From assembly GCF_003313245.1 (NCBI RefSeq), contig NZ_QJSD01000018.1:1-53609 (forward strand): a DNA stretch of 53,609 nt, in the 5' to 3' direction. Positions 36,831-46,417 of this stretch are shown one piece after another; within the stretch, counting starts at the first letter, position 1, and each line of letters begins with the position of its first letter. The DNA is from Primorskyibacter marinus. Lineage in GTDB: Bacteria > Pseudomonadota > Alphaproteobacteria > Rhodobacterales > Rhodobacteraceae. The notes below the pieces were generated by a model. The model had not been told where the DNA came from. It saw only the letters and a program-made list of their open reading frames with translations, and did not search any database. Both the position numbers and the translations under genes were made by a program.

Positions 36831-38819
36831 TCAATCAGCAGGGTAATACCACTGATCCACGCGCCACGGTTGAAGGTACCCGGTGTAGGACGTGTTCCCG
36901 ATGGTCGTGATTTCGGGCACGTTCTTCAGGTCCTTGTTGATCACGCTGACCCGCGGCAGCGATGAAAAGATCCCGATGATCGGCATCTGCTCGCGGTGAA
37001 TGTCCGTGATCTTGTCGAGCGCGGCGTTCCAGGCCTCGGAACCGGGGGCTTCCCTTGCCATCTCCGGGCCGAGCGCGACCAGATCATTGATCCAGGCCGG
37101 GGGCTCTTCGCCCTGGGAGCCGTTCGTGTTGATCCAGTCCATCCACGGCACGCCCATCAACGGGTCGTTGATGTGGAACGGCGGGACAAGGGTGTCGACC
37201 CCGCCGGCCAGCACCGGGTAGGTCGGCTGATCGTAGATCATGGTGATGTCCAGCGCGTTGGCACGACCCTTGTCGCCCAGGTCGACCGACGAGATCTCGC
37301 GCAGTTGGGTGTCAATCCCGACCGAGCGCCACATCTCGGCAACCAGCGTCGGAAAGTCCGGAGCGCCGGTGAACTGGGTCGAATACTCCCAGATGATCGA
37401 GAAGGGCTCGCCATCGGGGCGCAGGCGGAATCCGTCCGGCCCCATCTTCATCCCCATCTCGTCAAGCAGCTGGCCGGCGGCCTCGGGGTCGAACCCGGAA
37501 AAATGCATCTGGTCGCCGGGCTTCTCGGTGGGCGTGCCATGAGGCAGGGCGCTGCCGGGTGTGCCCAGCCCCAGGAACAGCGTCTCGCTGACCTCGTCGC
37601 GGTCGATTGCCATGCTCATCGCCTGGCGGAACCGCACGTCGGCGTAGATCGCGCGCACGGCCGGGTCCTGGTGGGTCTGGTTGAAGGCGATATAGGGTCC
37701 CTTGTTCCCCTCAGGCAGGATTACCTTGTAGATGCCACCGGCTTCGTTTTCCTTGAGCGCCGAGTAAGATTCGATCGGACCCAGGGATTTCTGGTCGACG
37801 TTGCCGTTGATGATCTCGATCACATAGAGGCTCGGGTCGATGAACCGTTCCCGGTGACGGTCGACATAGGGCAGCTGCTGACCCGCGCTGTCAACGTGGT
37901 GGTAGTAGGGGTTTGGCACAAAGTCGCGGTGCGTCTCCTCCGGGGCGGTGACCATGATATGGCTTTCCAGCGTCGGCACCTCCAGCCCGAGCGCGGAATG
38001 CGTCGTGCGGTCCATCCAGTGGCCCCAGCGCAGCCGGAACCAATCCGCCCATGTGTTATGCCCGGCGGCCTGTGCCTTGGCATCCGCATCCTCGGCGAAA
38101 TCCCCGTGGAAAGGGATCAGCGCGTGTTTTGGCGCAAAGGCGGCATAGAATTGGCCCTGCGTGACCAGATGCTCCAGCAAATTCGGTTGCGGGACATCGA
38201 AAACGAACTTGACCGTCACCTCATCGATTACCTCCGCACGAGATCCGACACTCCAAGGCGCGCGCGTCGTGGGATAGAGCTCTTCGTTGTTGATCAGGTC
38301 GTTCAGCCAGAACGCGACATCGTGTGCAGTGAAGGGCGTGCCATCCGACCACTTGTGCCCCTTCCGCAGGGTAAAGGTAATTTCGGTGTAATCGTGGTTC
38401 CACGCCCACGATTTGGCGACGTCGGGCTTGATAGTGCGCAGGTCATCGTCGACCCGTACCAGCTGAACCTGACGCCAAGACAGACCCTCTGACGTATTCG
38501 ATTCCAGCTTGCGCGCCAGGTAGCGCATTTCGCCGCCATAGGTCCCGCAATCTTCATAGGGCAGGATGACCAAGGGCTCCGCAGGCAGACGTTCCGATAC
38601 AGGCGGCAGAGGGCCGCGATTTACCAGTTTCTCCAAATTAGGGTTGTCGTGAAAAGTAAGGCTGTCTCCTGTCTGCGCCTCAAAGGCCGAAAGTTCCACC
38701 TGATCAAGTCCGTGATGGGCGATGCCGCTGGGCGATGCCACGGTCGGGCATTGGTCGGACATTGCAGTCGTTGCCAGAAGTGATGCGGTAAACACAGTAG
38801 AATAAGAAAGCTTGGGCAT
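36831..38819 (-). CDS. SBP_bac_5 substrate-binding protein, probable alpha-galactoside-binding (AgpA-like)
   Basis: A 662-residue periplasmic binding protein of the oligopeptide/AgpA class, longer than typical dipeptide-binding proteins (about 530). A short signal peptide ([20 protein letters not shown]) is followed by SBP_bac_5 landmarks such as [20 protein letters not shown] and [20 protein letters not shown]. The ATG at 38819 has GGGAGGAG immediately upstream; the long in-frame extension is intergenic. In Sinorhizobium meliloti a protein of this type (AgpA) serves an alpha-galactoside importer next to a GH4 alpha-galactosidase, the arrangement seen here. Binding specificity is inferred. 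Confidence 0.85.
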   Translation of the reverse strand: MPKLSYSTVFTASLLATTAMSDQCPTVASPSGIAHHGLDQVELSAFEAQTGDSLTFHDNPNLEKLVNRGPLPPVSERLPAEPLVILPYEDCGTYGGEMRYLARKLESNTSEGLSWRQVQLVRVDDDLRTIKPDVAKSWAWNHDYTEITFTLRKGHKWSDGTPFTAHDVAFWLNDLINNEELYPTTRAPWSVGSRAEVIDEVTVKFVFDVPQPNLLEHLVTQGQFYAAFAPKHALIPFHGDFAEDADAKAQAAGHNTWADWFRLRWGHWMDRTTHSALGLEVPTLESHIMVTAPEETHRDFVPNPYYHHVDSAGQQLPYVDRHRERFIDPSLYVIEIINGNVDQKSLGPIESYSALKENEAGGIYKVILPEGNKGPYIAFNQTHQDPAVRAIYADVRFRQAMSMAIDRDEVSETLFLGLGTPGSALPHGTPTEKPGDQMHFSGFDPEAAGQLLDEMGMKMGPDGFRLRPDGEPFSIIWEYSTQFTGAPDFPTLVAEMWRSVGIDTQLREISSVDLGDKGRANALDITMIYDQPTYPVLAGGVDTLVPPFHINDPLMGVPWMDWINTNGSQGEEPPAWINDLVALGPEMAREAPGSEAWNAALDKITDIHREQMPIIGIFSSLPRVSVINKDLKNVPEITTIGNTSYTGYLQPWRVDQWYYPAD

Positions 38820-39198
38820 TGTTTCTCCTCCCTGATGGGGCCTTAGCGCGATGCAATAATGTTCTGTCTTCGAGTGCGGAACTTGACATGAGTTTGCGAG
38901 TCTTTTGTGACCCTGGCATCTATGTTCGAGAGAAATTGATCCGGAAAAGTTAGATTCCCTGCCAGGGTGCTCGTGAGATATGGGCCGAGCATCTGCGATG
39001 TGCCGTGTGGGGCAGCCCGCACGGCAGTGCTTGTCTCGCCGAGCAGACCTGCTAGTAAACATTCCCTTTTCCTCTGAGTGACCTTCCGGCTGCCGACATA
39101 CGACAGGCGCCGTTCCGACAGACCTCGCTCGCCCATTGCGCGGCGCAGAAACAGGCACCAAGGGTGCGCTACGTACCCCGCGCTCCGGATGTTGAGAT
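38820..39198. promoter_or_regulatory. Gap between galK and the galactoside-transporter operon
   Basis: These 379 nt hold no supported gene. Because galK ends at 39199 and the transporter operon starts at 38819, the gap should contain a terminator for galETK and a promoter for the importer, and it is the expected binding region for the MelR-like regulator. I could not identify a convincing -35/-10 pair or hairpin. Confidence 0.4.
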
Positions 39199-40302
39199 TC
39201 AGGCTGCAGTCAGGACACGCACCATCGGAAAATTCTTGGTCAGAGTGTCGCGCACGTCGCCCAGCCTTTCTGCGGCCACCAGCACCACGATCGAGCCACC
39301 GAAACCGCCCCCCGTCAACCGCGCGCCGATCGCTCCCGCCGCCAGAGCGCCATCGACCAGCCTGTCGATTTCGGGCAGGGATACGGCGTAATCGGCGCTT
39401 TGCGAGTGGTGACTGGCGATCATCAAATTCGCAAATGCCGCCGCATCGCCCGCCTCCAGTGTCTTTGCGCCGCGCTTCACGCGGTCGTTCTCGGTCACGA
39501 TATGACGTGCGCGCCGGTTCAGCGGTTCGTCCAGCGCCTCGATCCGCTCCATGTCGTCGAGATCGAGATTGCTCAGCGCCTCCACCCCCAACGCCTTGCA
39601 GGCGGCCTGACATTCGGCGACGCGGGTGGCATAGCCACCGTCGGTCAGCTTGTGCGACGCGCCGGAATGCACCACGAGGAACGAGTAGCCCTCAGGTAAT
39701 GGCACCGGTTCGTGGTGCAGTGTCCTCGTGTCGAGAAAGACCGCTTGGGCGACCTCACCTACCGAAACAGCGAATTGGTCCATGATGCCGCAGGGCATGC
39801 CGACAAATTCGTTCTCGACCTTGCGGGCCAGCTTCGCCACGGTGACCGGGTCGGTCTCCGTGCCAAACAGAATGTCAGCGGTGCGCAGAGTGCAGACCTC
39901 GATCGCCGCGGAACTGGACAGGCCCGCGCCCATCGGCAGGTTGCTGACGACCATCGCGGTGAGGCCGGAGCCTTCCTTCAGACCGGGCGCGTTGCGGAAG
40001 CTGCCAAGCACGTAGTCCGACCAGGCATCGCTGGCGTTCTCGCACAAATCGCGGACCTCTTCGCTCTCGAAATCCGCGCTGGCCACGCGCAGCTTGCCGG
40101 CCGTGCCGCCCTGGCCCGCCGCCATCGCAGTGCCCAGCCGGAGCGGCATCGGCAGGACGAGGCCGCCGTTGTAATCTGTGTGCTCGCCCAGCAGGTTGAC
40201 CCGGCCCGGCGCAAAAGCCACCGCCTCGGGCGGAATGCCGAAATGCGCCTTGTAGGCCTCGGCCACCCGCGCCAGCAGGATGTTGGCGGCGTTATCGATC
40301 AT
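39199..40302 (-). CDS. galK: Galactokinase
   Basis: A 367-residue GHMP kinase that phosphorylates galactose at C1. The N-terminal galactokinase signature is [17 protein letters not shown], the ATP loop is [15 protein letters not shown], and the C-terminal motif is [16 protein letters not shown]. It overlaps galT by 11 nt and closes the galE-galT-galK set. With the downstream GH4 alpha-galactosidase it makes a full route from alpha-galactoside to UDP-glucose and glucose 1-phosphate. Confidence 0.96.
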   Translation of the reverse strand: MIDNAANILLARVAEAYKAHFGIPPEAVAFAPGRVNLLGEHTDYNGGLVLPMPLRLGTAMAAGQGGTAGKLRVASADFESEEVRDLCENASDAWSDYVLGSFRNAPGLKEGSGLTAMVVSNLPMGAGLSSSAAIEVCTLRTADILFGTETDPVTVAKLARKVENEFVGMPCGIMDQFAVSVGEVAQAVFLDTRTLHHEPVPLPEGYSFLVVHSGASHKLTDGGYATRVAECQAACKALGVEALSNLDLDDMERIEALDEPLNRRARHIVTENDRVKRGAKTLEAGDAAAFANLMIASHHSQSADYAVSLPEIDRLVDGALAAGAIGARLTGGGFGGSIVVLVAAERLGDVRDTLTKNFPMVRVLTAA

Positions 40303-41347
40303 GTGTTGTCCCCGACTTGTAATGCACTTCGGATTGCTCCCGCAGGCGCGCAGCGGCGGTCTCGGCGGTCAGGTCGCGCTGCGCCTCGGACAGCATTTCG
40401 TAGCCGACCATGAACTTGCGCACCGTGGCCGAGCGCAGCAGCGGCGGATAGAAATGTGCGTGCAACTGCCAATGGCCGTGATCGCCCTCCGTCAAGGGCG
40501 CACCGTGCCAGCCCATGGTGTAGGGAAACTCGGTCTTGAACAGATTATCGCAACGGGTGCAGAGGCGCTTGAGCACATCGGCCAGCGCGTCGCGCTCGTC
40601 GGTGTCGAGGTCCGTCAGCCGCAGCACGTGGCGCTTGGGCATCACCATGGTCTCGAACGGCCAGATCGCCCAATATGGCACGACAGCGATCCAATGCTCA
40701 TTCTCGACTACGGTCCGGGTGCCGTCGGCGGCCTCGCGCGCGGCATAGGCGACCAGCAGGGTCTCGCCGGTGTCCTCGGCATGTTGCCGCTGGCACTGGT
40801 CCTCACAGGCGACCTCGTTGGGAATGAAGTCGCTGGCCCAGATCTGGCCGTGCGGATGCGGGTTGGAACAGCCCATAACCGCGCCCTTATTCTCGAAGAT
40901 CGCCACCCAGTCGTGGTCCTTGCCCAGGTCCTCCAGCTGTTCGGCCCAGAGATCGACCACCCGGCGAATGCAAGCAACTGACAGTTCCGGCAGCGTCAGG
41001 TCGTGACGCTCGGAGAAACAGATCACCCGCGCAGTGCCGCGCACCGTCTCGGCGCGGAACAGCGGATCGTCGTCCTGCACGGCCTTGGGCTTGTCGCTCA
41101 GCAGCGCGGGAAAATCGTTGTCGAAGACGAAGGGGCCGTCGTAGGTCGGGTTGACCACGCCGTTGACCCGCGTGTTGCCGGAACAGAGGAAGCACGTGGG
41201 ATCATGCGCAGGCTTGTCGTCGCCCGCGGCTGCCTCGACCTGGCCCTGCCAAGGCCGCGTGTTGCGATGCGGCGACACCAGCACCCATTCACCCTTGAGC
41301 GGGTTGTAGCGGCGGTGCGGATCTTCGGTGAATTCGGGCTCTGCCAT
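40292..41347 (-). CDS. galT: Galactose-1-phosphate uridylyltransferase
   Basis: A 351-residue enzyme exchanging UMP between UDP-glucose and galactose 1-phosphate. The active-site motif is [13 protein letters not shown], with the nucleophilic histidine in [14 protein letters not shown] carries zinc-site cysteines, and [11 protein letters not shown] is in the C-terminal half. The ribosome binding site GGGAGG precedes the ATG. It lies between galE (17 nt) and galK (11-nt overlap). Confidence 0.96.
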   Translation of the reverse strand: MAEPEFTEDPHRRYNPLKGEWVLVSPHRNTRPWQGQVEAAAGDDKPAHDPTCFLCSGNTRVNGVVNPTYDGPFVFDNDFPALLSDKPKAVQDDDPLFRAETVRGTARVICFSERHDLTLPELSVACIRRVVDLWAEQLEDLGKDHDWVAIFENKGAVMGCSNPHPHGQIWASDFIPNEVACEDQCQRQHAEDTGETLLVAYAAREAADGTRTVVENEHWIAVVPYWAIWPFETMVMPKRHVLRLTDLDTDERDALADVLKRLCTRCDNLFKTEFPYTMGWHGAPLTEGDHGHWQLHAHFYPPLLRSATVRKFMVGYEMLSEAQRDLTAETAAARLREQSEVHYKSGTTHDR

Positions 41348-41364
41348 GGCACCCTCCCTTTCCT

Positions 41365-42363
41365 CTATTTCGCGAACGGCCCGAATTTTGGGGCGCGGTG
41401 CCAGTTCCAGGCGGTCTCGATGATGGTCTCAATGTCGGGGGTCTGCGGAGACCAGCCCAGCTCTTCCCGTGCGCGGCGGCTGTCGGCTACCAGAACCGCG
41501 GCGTCTCCCGCACGGCGCGGCGCAATCCGGTAGGGGATCTTGTGGTTCTTGCCGATCACCTTTTCGGCGGCGTTAATCACCTCCTTGTTGGAAAAGCCGT
41601 TGCCATTGCCGAGGTTGAAGGCATGGGTGCCGGGGTTCTTCTCCATGTAGTCGAGCGCGGTGAGGTGCGCCGAGGCGATATCGTCGATATGGATGTAGTC
41701 GCGAATGTTGGTGCCGTCGCGGGTGTCGTAATCGTCACCGAAGATCTCCAGCCCGTCGCGTTCGCCCATGGCTGCCAGCAGCACATTGGGCACCAAGTGG
41801 GTCTCCGGATCGTGCGCCTCGCCGATCTCCCCAGAGGTATGGGCACCGGCGGCATTGAAGTAGCGGAAAAAGACCGAACGGATGCCGAAAGCATGGCCGT
41901 AATCCGCCAGCACCTGCTCGATCATCAGCTTGGACCGGCCATAGGGATTGAGCGGCACCTTGGGGTGGCCTTCGTCGATCAACTCGGCCTGCGGATTGCC
42001 GAAGATCGCCGCGGTCGAGGAGAACACAAACTTGTCCACCCTGGCCACCCGCATTGCGTCCAGCAGGTTCAATGTGCCGGTGACGTTGTTTCGGTAGTAG
42101 ATGTCGGGTGCCGCCACAGACTCGCCCACCGCAATCAGCGCCGCGAAGTGGTAGACCGCATCGAAATCGTGCTCGGCAAACACGGCGTCAAGCGCGTCGC
42201 GGTTCAGCAGGTCGCCCTGCACCAGCGGCACGTCGCCCACCGCGTCGGCGTTGCCTTGCGACAGGTTGTCGAAGACCACGACATCGTAGTTGTTCTGCAC
42301 AAGCTGGCGCACCATGTGCGAGCCGATATAGCCGGCACCGCCACAGACAAGTATCTTGGCCAA
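41365..42363 (-). CDS. galE: UDP-glucose 4-epimerase
   Basis: A 332-residue short-chain dehydrogenase/reductase-type epimerase that interconverts UDP-galactose and UDP-glucose. The NAD motif is [14 protein letters not shown], the catalytic YxxxK is in [14 protein letters not shown], and SSTAAIFG supplies the serine/threonine. It is the first gene of the Leloir trio. The truncated transporter-ATPase tail immediately upstream suggests that a sugar ABC operon once preceded it. Confidence 0.96.
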   Translation of the reverse strand: MAKILVCGGAGYIGSHMVRQLVQNNYDVVVFDNLSQGNADAVGDVPLVQGDLLNRDALDAVFAEHDFDAVYHFAALIAVGESVAAPDIYYRNNVTGTLNLLDAMRVARVDKFVFSSTAAIFGNPQAELIDEGHPKVPLNPYGRSKLMIEQVLADYGHAFGIRSVFFRYFNAAGAHTSGEIGEAHDPETHLVPNVLLAAMGERDGLEIFGDDYDTRDGTNIRDYIHIDDIASAHLTALDYMEKNPGTHAFNLGNGNGFSNKEVINAAEKVIGKNHKIPYRIAPRRAGDAAVLVADSRRAREELGWSPQTPDIETIIETAWNWHRAPKFGPFAK

Positions 42364-42404
42364 GTGAGCATCCTATGGATTTCGCGCGATGCGCCGTTGT
42401 GATG

Positions 42405-42602
42405 TCAGCGAGTACGCGCTTCGGTCTCGGCGTCAAACAGGTAGGCGCGGGCCGGATCGAAGCTGAGCAATACGCGCGCGTCGGGCGCTGAGCGATGAGC
42501 GCAGCGTTTCTCTGCGATTCGCCGCTCGTCGATGTGGTCTTGGGTTTTTTCGTAGGAAACGCCGTCGAGTGCCTCGAATCTGCATTCTCTGGTGTAGTTC
42601 AT
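42405..42602 (-). pseudogene. Chimeric remnant ending in a UgpC/MsmK-type ATPase C-terminus
   Basis: A 65-codon frame ends with VLLSFDPARAYLFDAETEAR, the usual last residues of sugar ABC-transporter ATPases of the UgpC/MalK group. The first 40 residues do not match that family. It looks like the tail of a lost ATPase gene joined to other sequence, standing 41 nt upstream of galE. It is unlikely to encode a working protein. Confidence 0.45.
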
Positions 42603-43122
42603 GTTAGTTCCCTGTCCTCCGTTTCGCAGGCTGGATTTCTAGCAGTGGCGACGGCTTCGCTCGGAAGCGTTCCGAAAACCGTGACGCCACTATTTGCGCT
42701 CACGCTCAAATACCGATTCAGCTGCAGAGTATCCATGGACACGAAAAAATTGAAAATCTAATATCCCTATATTAGAATAAGCCTAATCTATACACGTCAC
42801 AGATTGACCAGCGGGGCGGATTCTCGCGACATGCTGCTCGAAGCTGTGAAGCGACGGACAAGCGCCCTCAGTCCAACGGGACATCCGAGGCCTTCGTGAA
42901 GGCATTTAAGTGCGCCTAGGCCCTCGCGGACCTGCCCGCTGATTGATCACCTATCGCCGACCGGTCTGCTGATTGCCTTGGCAGGCGCGCCATTAGCGCT
43001 TCCGGGGTTTGATCAACAGCGTGGCGCTCCCTTTTCAAATGAGAGGCCGCCCTGCCCCGCTCCAGCCTTCGGCGTCGCCCGCGCGACGCGTCAAATGATC
43101 TGTTCTGGCAACCCCTCGGGGA
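42603..43122. other. Intergenic, no gene recognised
   Basis: This 520-nt stretch has an AT-rich segment (about 42740-42800, around AATATCCCTATATTAGAATA) and otherwise GC-rich sequence with frame-broken open frames. The AT-rich part probably holds the galE promoter or an old junction. No family could be recognised. Confidence 0.35.
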
Positions 43123-43320
43123 TCAGGACCAGAAGTCGCGCACCTTGGTAAACACTGCCCGCGCGGGCCAGCTGTAACGGCAAAATTGGTCGAGCTCGAA
43201 GTCGCCCTCCAGTTGGCGCTCGAAACGATCCCGCACCGCTTTGCGGTTGGCTTGAGACCGCTTCTCAAGGTTGGCCTCGATCACCTCGAGACAGATCTGC
43301 CGCCAAGCTGTAAAGTGCAC
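43123..43320 (-). pseudogene. Unrecognised protein fragment
   Basis: A 65-codon frame has protein-like composition (WRQICLEVIEANLEKRSQAN, then DRFERQLEGDFELDQFCRYS) and an amphipathic, charged helix pattern, but no start site. It stops at 43123. I do not recognise the family. It lies in rearranged DNA between galE and the IS110 element and is probably a leftover of a larger gene. Confidence 0.3.
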
Positions 43321-43664
43321 CTTCCCGGCGCTGCGCTCGATTTAGGCAACGCCCGATGATCAATGGCTCGGACCGTGATCTCCACCCCCTCAGACAATTA
43401 ATGCAACATGTATAACCGCCCCTTGCGCAAGAGGTAATTTCGGAGCTGATAGTGACGCGTTATCGGGTGCTGACATGTATCCGGCCTCTGATGCAGCGCA
43501 CTACATGCTGCGGGCCCGTATGGTGTTCGAAGTTCAAGGTCAGATCAGTCCCGCGTGCTCATTGGCACATGTTGCATACTGACTTGTTGAACCTGTCTCA
43601 CGACTATTGCGCCAAACTACTCCTTGCCCTCTTACGCTCCGACGTTCTCGCAGCCACGGCAGCC
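43321..43664. other. Spacer up to the IS110 element
   Basis: No gene is supported here. The right part (from about 43600) should contain the 3' end of the IS110 element, but IS110-family ends lack clear inverted repeats and I could not place the boundary. Confidence 0.35.
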
Positions 43665-44693
43665 TTATGCTGCCGCTACCGGAGACTGGTAGACACCACC
43701 ACGGGCCATCAAGGCCCAGACGATGCGCGCCATTTTGTTTGCGAGTGCCACCCGAACTAACATCGGTGGCTTGCGTAGCAGCAGATTACCCAACCACGTT
43801 CCTGGCTGAGCCTCTTGATGGATGTGTCGTTTGATTATGACACTGTTCGCACCAATAATTAGCAATCGTCTCAGAGTTCGCTCTCCCATCTTAGTCGTTG
43901 CCCCAAGCCTTTGCTTGCCGCCCGTCGAATGTTGACGCGGCACCAGCCCAAGCCAGGCCGCAAAATCACGCGCCCTCCGGAAGTTTTCTGGTGGCGGAGC
44001 AAGAGTAGCAATTGCAGTGGCAATCAGCGGGCCGATACCTGGTACTGTCATCAGGCGCCGCGCAAGATCGTCTTCTTTGGCCCGGCGGGTGATCTCGGCA
44101 TCAAGCTTGGCAATTTCAGTTTCAAAATGCCCGAGTGTTGCAATGAGGGCTTGAAACGTTGCAATGGCTTCCATTGGCAGTTCACACTCTGAACACTCGA
44201 CGAGTGCCACGAGCTTCGAGGCATTTGCTACGCCTTGGGGTACGATTTGCCCGAATTCATTCAAGTGCCCTCGCAAGGCATTGATGGTTTGGGTCCGCTG
44301 CCGGATGAGAAGTTCCCGGACGCGGAAAACCATTGCCGCGCCTTGCGTTTCTTCGCTCTTCACGGAAACAAACCGCATTGTCGGGCGCACCGCAGCCTCA
44401 CAAATCGCCTCGGCATCTGCCGCATCGTTCTTTTGCCTCTTCACGAACGGCTTAACATAGGAGGGCGGGATCAGCCGCACCTCGTGCCCCAACTTGCCGA
44501 TTTCGCGGCCCCAAAAGTGGGCACCCCCACAAGCCTCCATTGCAATCACACAAGCTGGTAACTCATTGAAGAACTCCAAAACCTGACCGCGTCGCAGCTT
44601 TTTTCGAAACAATACCTTGCCAGATGCATCGGCACCGTGAACTTGGAACACATCCTTTGCGAGATCGAGACCAACAATAACAAGCGTTGACAT
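43665..44693 (-). CDS. IS110-family transposase
   Basis: A 342-residue transposase with the N-terminal DEDD (RuvC-like) domain VIVGLDLAKDVFQVHG and KNDAADAEAI. The C-terminal Transposase_20 domain includes VPGIGPLIATAIATLAPPPE and the catalytic-serine region RQHSTGGKQRLG. AGGAGG stands 6 nt before the ATG at 44693. The gene seems intact, so the element may be active. It sits about 200 nt upstream of the replication origin and could read into or separate it from the galactose island. Confidence 0.93.
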   Translation of the reverse strand: MSTLVIVGLDLAKDVFQVHGADASGKVLFRKKLRRGQVLEFFNELPACVIAMEACGGAHFWGREIGKLGHEVRLIPPSYVKPFVKRQKNDAADAEAICEAAVRPTMRFVSVKSEETQGAAMVFRVRELLIRQRTQTINALRGHLNEFGQIVPQGVANASKLVALVECSECELPMEAIATFQALIATLGHFETEIAKLDAEITRRAKEDDLARRLMTVPGIGPLIATAIATLAPPPENFRRARDFAAWLGLVPRQHSTGGKQRLGATTKMGERTLRRLLIIGANSVIIKRHIHQEAQPGTWLGNLLLRKPPMLVRVALANKMARIVWALMARGGVYQSPVAAA

Positions 44694-44859
44694 AACCGTC
44701 CTCCTAATTGGATCAAACATGACCCACCTTGACACAAGAGTGACGTCGGGGGGGCGGTTACAGCATCAGTCCCTCCCCGATATGTTGGGGGTGGGACCCT
44801 TTGGGTGAAATGATGGGAAACTTCCTAGTGTTAAATATGTGTTATATAGAGTGTTACGC

Positions 44860-44868
44860 TGTGGATAA
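44860..44868 (-). promoter_or_regulatory. DnaA box
   Basis: TGTGGATAA is the exact complement of the DnaA consensus TTATCCACA. It stands 45 nt upstream of the first iteron and next to an AT-rich stretch (44828-44850), as expected at an iteron plasmid origin. Confidence 0.7.
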
Positions 44869-44912
44869 GTGTTCGTAGGCCTATGAGCTTATTAGGCTTT
44901 TAGAAGTAGTCT

Positions 44913-45063
44913 GTGTGTAGAGTCACGATAAATCGTGTGTAAAGACACGAAAGAACGTGTGTAAAGACACGAAAGATTTGTGTTTGTGTGTGAAATCACG
45001 AAAGAGCTTGACCGCGTGTGTGAAATCACGAACCATAGGCCATGGTGTGTGAAATCACGAAAG
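44913..45063 (+). repeat. Iterons of the plasmid replication origin
   Basis: Six direct repeats of the core GTGTGT-(A/G)-A-N3-CACGA start at 44913, 44935, 44957, 44986, 45016 and 45045. The first three are spaced 22 nt and read GTGTGTAAAGACACGAAAGA-like. The last three are spaced 29-30 nt and read GTGTGTGAAATCACGAA. The last one overlaps the repA start codon. Such iterons bind the initiator encoded downstream and set copy number. Confidence 0.85.
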
Positions 45064-46106
45064 ACAGCGACCGCTCTCCCTTGCTGCCAGATCGGCAGGA
45101 ACAAGGCGACTTTTTTGTATGCGATATTTTTGATGCCGCACCCAAGGGTGACATGGCTTCGATGGCGCATCCGATTTTCTCGCTTTCGACAAAACCAGAT
45201 CACCGAGTGCGGCGATACGAGGATGGGACGGGGCGAAACTATCTCGAAGTGAAACCTTCGTCCGATGGTCTGGCAACGATCCACGATCGCGATGTGCTTA
45301 TCTACTGCATCAGTCAAATCATGGGAGCTATCAACAAGGGTCAGAAGGTTTCGAAAATAGTTCGCTTGAAAGCGTTCGACCTTTTGAAAGCAACAAACCG
45401 ACCATCTGATGGGCGCGGTTATATTGGTCTACGGAGCGCCCTCGCCCGCCTTCAAGGAACACAGATTGAGACGAACATCGTGACCGGCGATGTCGAGCAA
45501 TTGGATATTTTCAGCATCATCGACCGCGCTCGTATCGTACGTGAAACCCGTGATGGTCGGATGCAGGAAATCGAGGTGCAGCTCTCTGATTGGGTGTTCA
45601 ACGCGATCCAAGCACACGAAGTGCTTACCCTCCACCGGAATTATTTCCGGCTGCGCAAGCCCTTAGAGCGACGCATATATGAGATCGCCCGCAAACACTG
45701 TGGCTCTAAGAAAGATTGGAAAATCAGTCTGTCTGCTTTGCAAGACAAGTGTGGATCGGCCTCGACCCCGCGCGAATTTAAGCGGCTGGTTGGCAACATC
45801 GTTGCTCAAGATGAGGCGTACAATCACATGCCGGATTATTCAGTCCGATTAGACGAAAACATGGTCGTATTTGCAAACCGTCACGCGGAAAATCCGCAGG
45901 CTCTTGCTGCAGCATCCGGGGCAATCCGTTTGAGCCCTGACGTGTATCAGGAGGCTCGCAAGGTTGCGCCGGGATGGGATATCTACACGTTAGAGCAAGA
46001 ATGGCGCGAATGGATGGCAGACGGTGGCCTCGATGCACCGGCCAACCCAGACAGGGCGTTCCTAGGGTTCTGCCGGAAAATCTTTGAGAAACGCGGCAAC
46101 CCTTAG
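45042..46106 (+). CDS. repA: RepA-type plasmid replication initiator
   Basis: A 354-residue initiator of the RepA family found on Roseobacter plasmids. The N-terminal block LLPDRQEQGDFFVCDIFDA is family-typical. Two winged-helix regions follow, with HDRDVLIYCISQIMGA and LHRNYFRLRKPLERRIYEIA. It binds the iterons upstream and opens the origin. The ATG at 45042 lies immediately before the sixth iteron, so the first residues are encoded by the iteron. An ATG at 45153 would drop conserved residues and is less likely. Binding of RepA there should repress its own gene. Confidence 0.9.
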   Translation: MVCEITKDSDRSPLLPDRQEQGDFFVCDIFDAAPKGDMASMAHPIFSLSTKPDHRVRRYEDGTGRNYLEVKPSSDGLATIHDRDVLIYCISQIMGAINKGQKVSKIVRLKAFDLLKATNRPSDGRGYIGLRSALARLQGTQIETNIVTGDVEQLDIFSIIDRARIVRETRDGRMQEIEVQLSDWVFNAIQAHEVLTLHRNYFRLRKPLERRIYEIARKHCGSKKDWKISLSALQDKCGSASTPREFKRLVGNIVAQDEAYNHMPDYSVRLDENMVVFANRHAENPQALAAASGAIRLSPDVYQEARKVAPGWDIYTLEQEWREWMADGGLDAPANPDRAFLGFCRKIFEKRGNP

Positions 46107-46417
46107 CCGCTTCTTCCCTTCTGTTCTTTAAGCAACAGCTCTAGACCCTGCCACAGGGTAAGATCGCGCGTTGAACAAAAAGCCCGGAAATCATCTACTA
46201 CGCGCTTCGGGCCAGGTATCGAAACTTTGTCCTGGGCCTCTTTGCGTTTGGGGCCAGGTTTAAGGCGCGTCGCGGGCTCCCTGCTGATGAAGCCAAGATC
46301 GGCCCCGGCCTTCACAGCCTCGCTTAATGAGCTGTCATCGAGCTTTGGCCGAGGCTTAGGCGCTGGCGTCGTCTTGGGCAGGTCGATCCCGCCGGAGAAA
46401 CCGTATTTCCCACTCAT
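46103..46417 (-). CDS. Small basic protein, probable ParB-like partner of ParA
   Basis: A 104-residue protein with a proline/lysine-rich N-terminal half (TTPAPKPRPKLDD) and a C-terminal part (VVDDFRAFCSTRDLTLWQGL) that could form a ribbon-helix-helix or short HTH domain. It overlaps the parA stop by 4 nt and is convergent with repA (4-nt overlap). Small DNA-binding partners encoded directly after parA are usual in type Ib partition loci. No family motif is certain, so the function rests on position. Confidence 0.7.
   Translation of the reverse strand: MSGKYGFSGGIDLPKTTPAPKPRPKLDDSSLSEAVKAGADLGFISREPATRLKPGPKRKEAQDKVSIPGPKRVVDDFRAFCSTRDLTLWQGLELLLKEQKGRSG

Noticed and set aside
36831-39161. 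A 776-residue version of the substrate-binding protein
   Set aside because: The first 114 residues are low-quality intergenic translation. The ATG at 38819 has a strong ribosome binding site and begins the signal peptide.
44913-45063. CRISPR array
   Set aside because: The repeats are only about 19-22 nt with tiny spacers and sit directly before a replication initiator gene. No cas genes are present. They are iterons.
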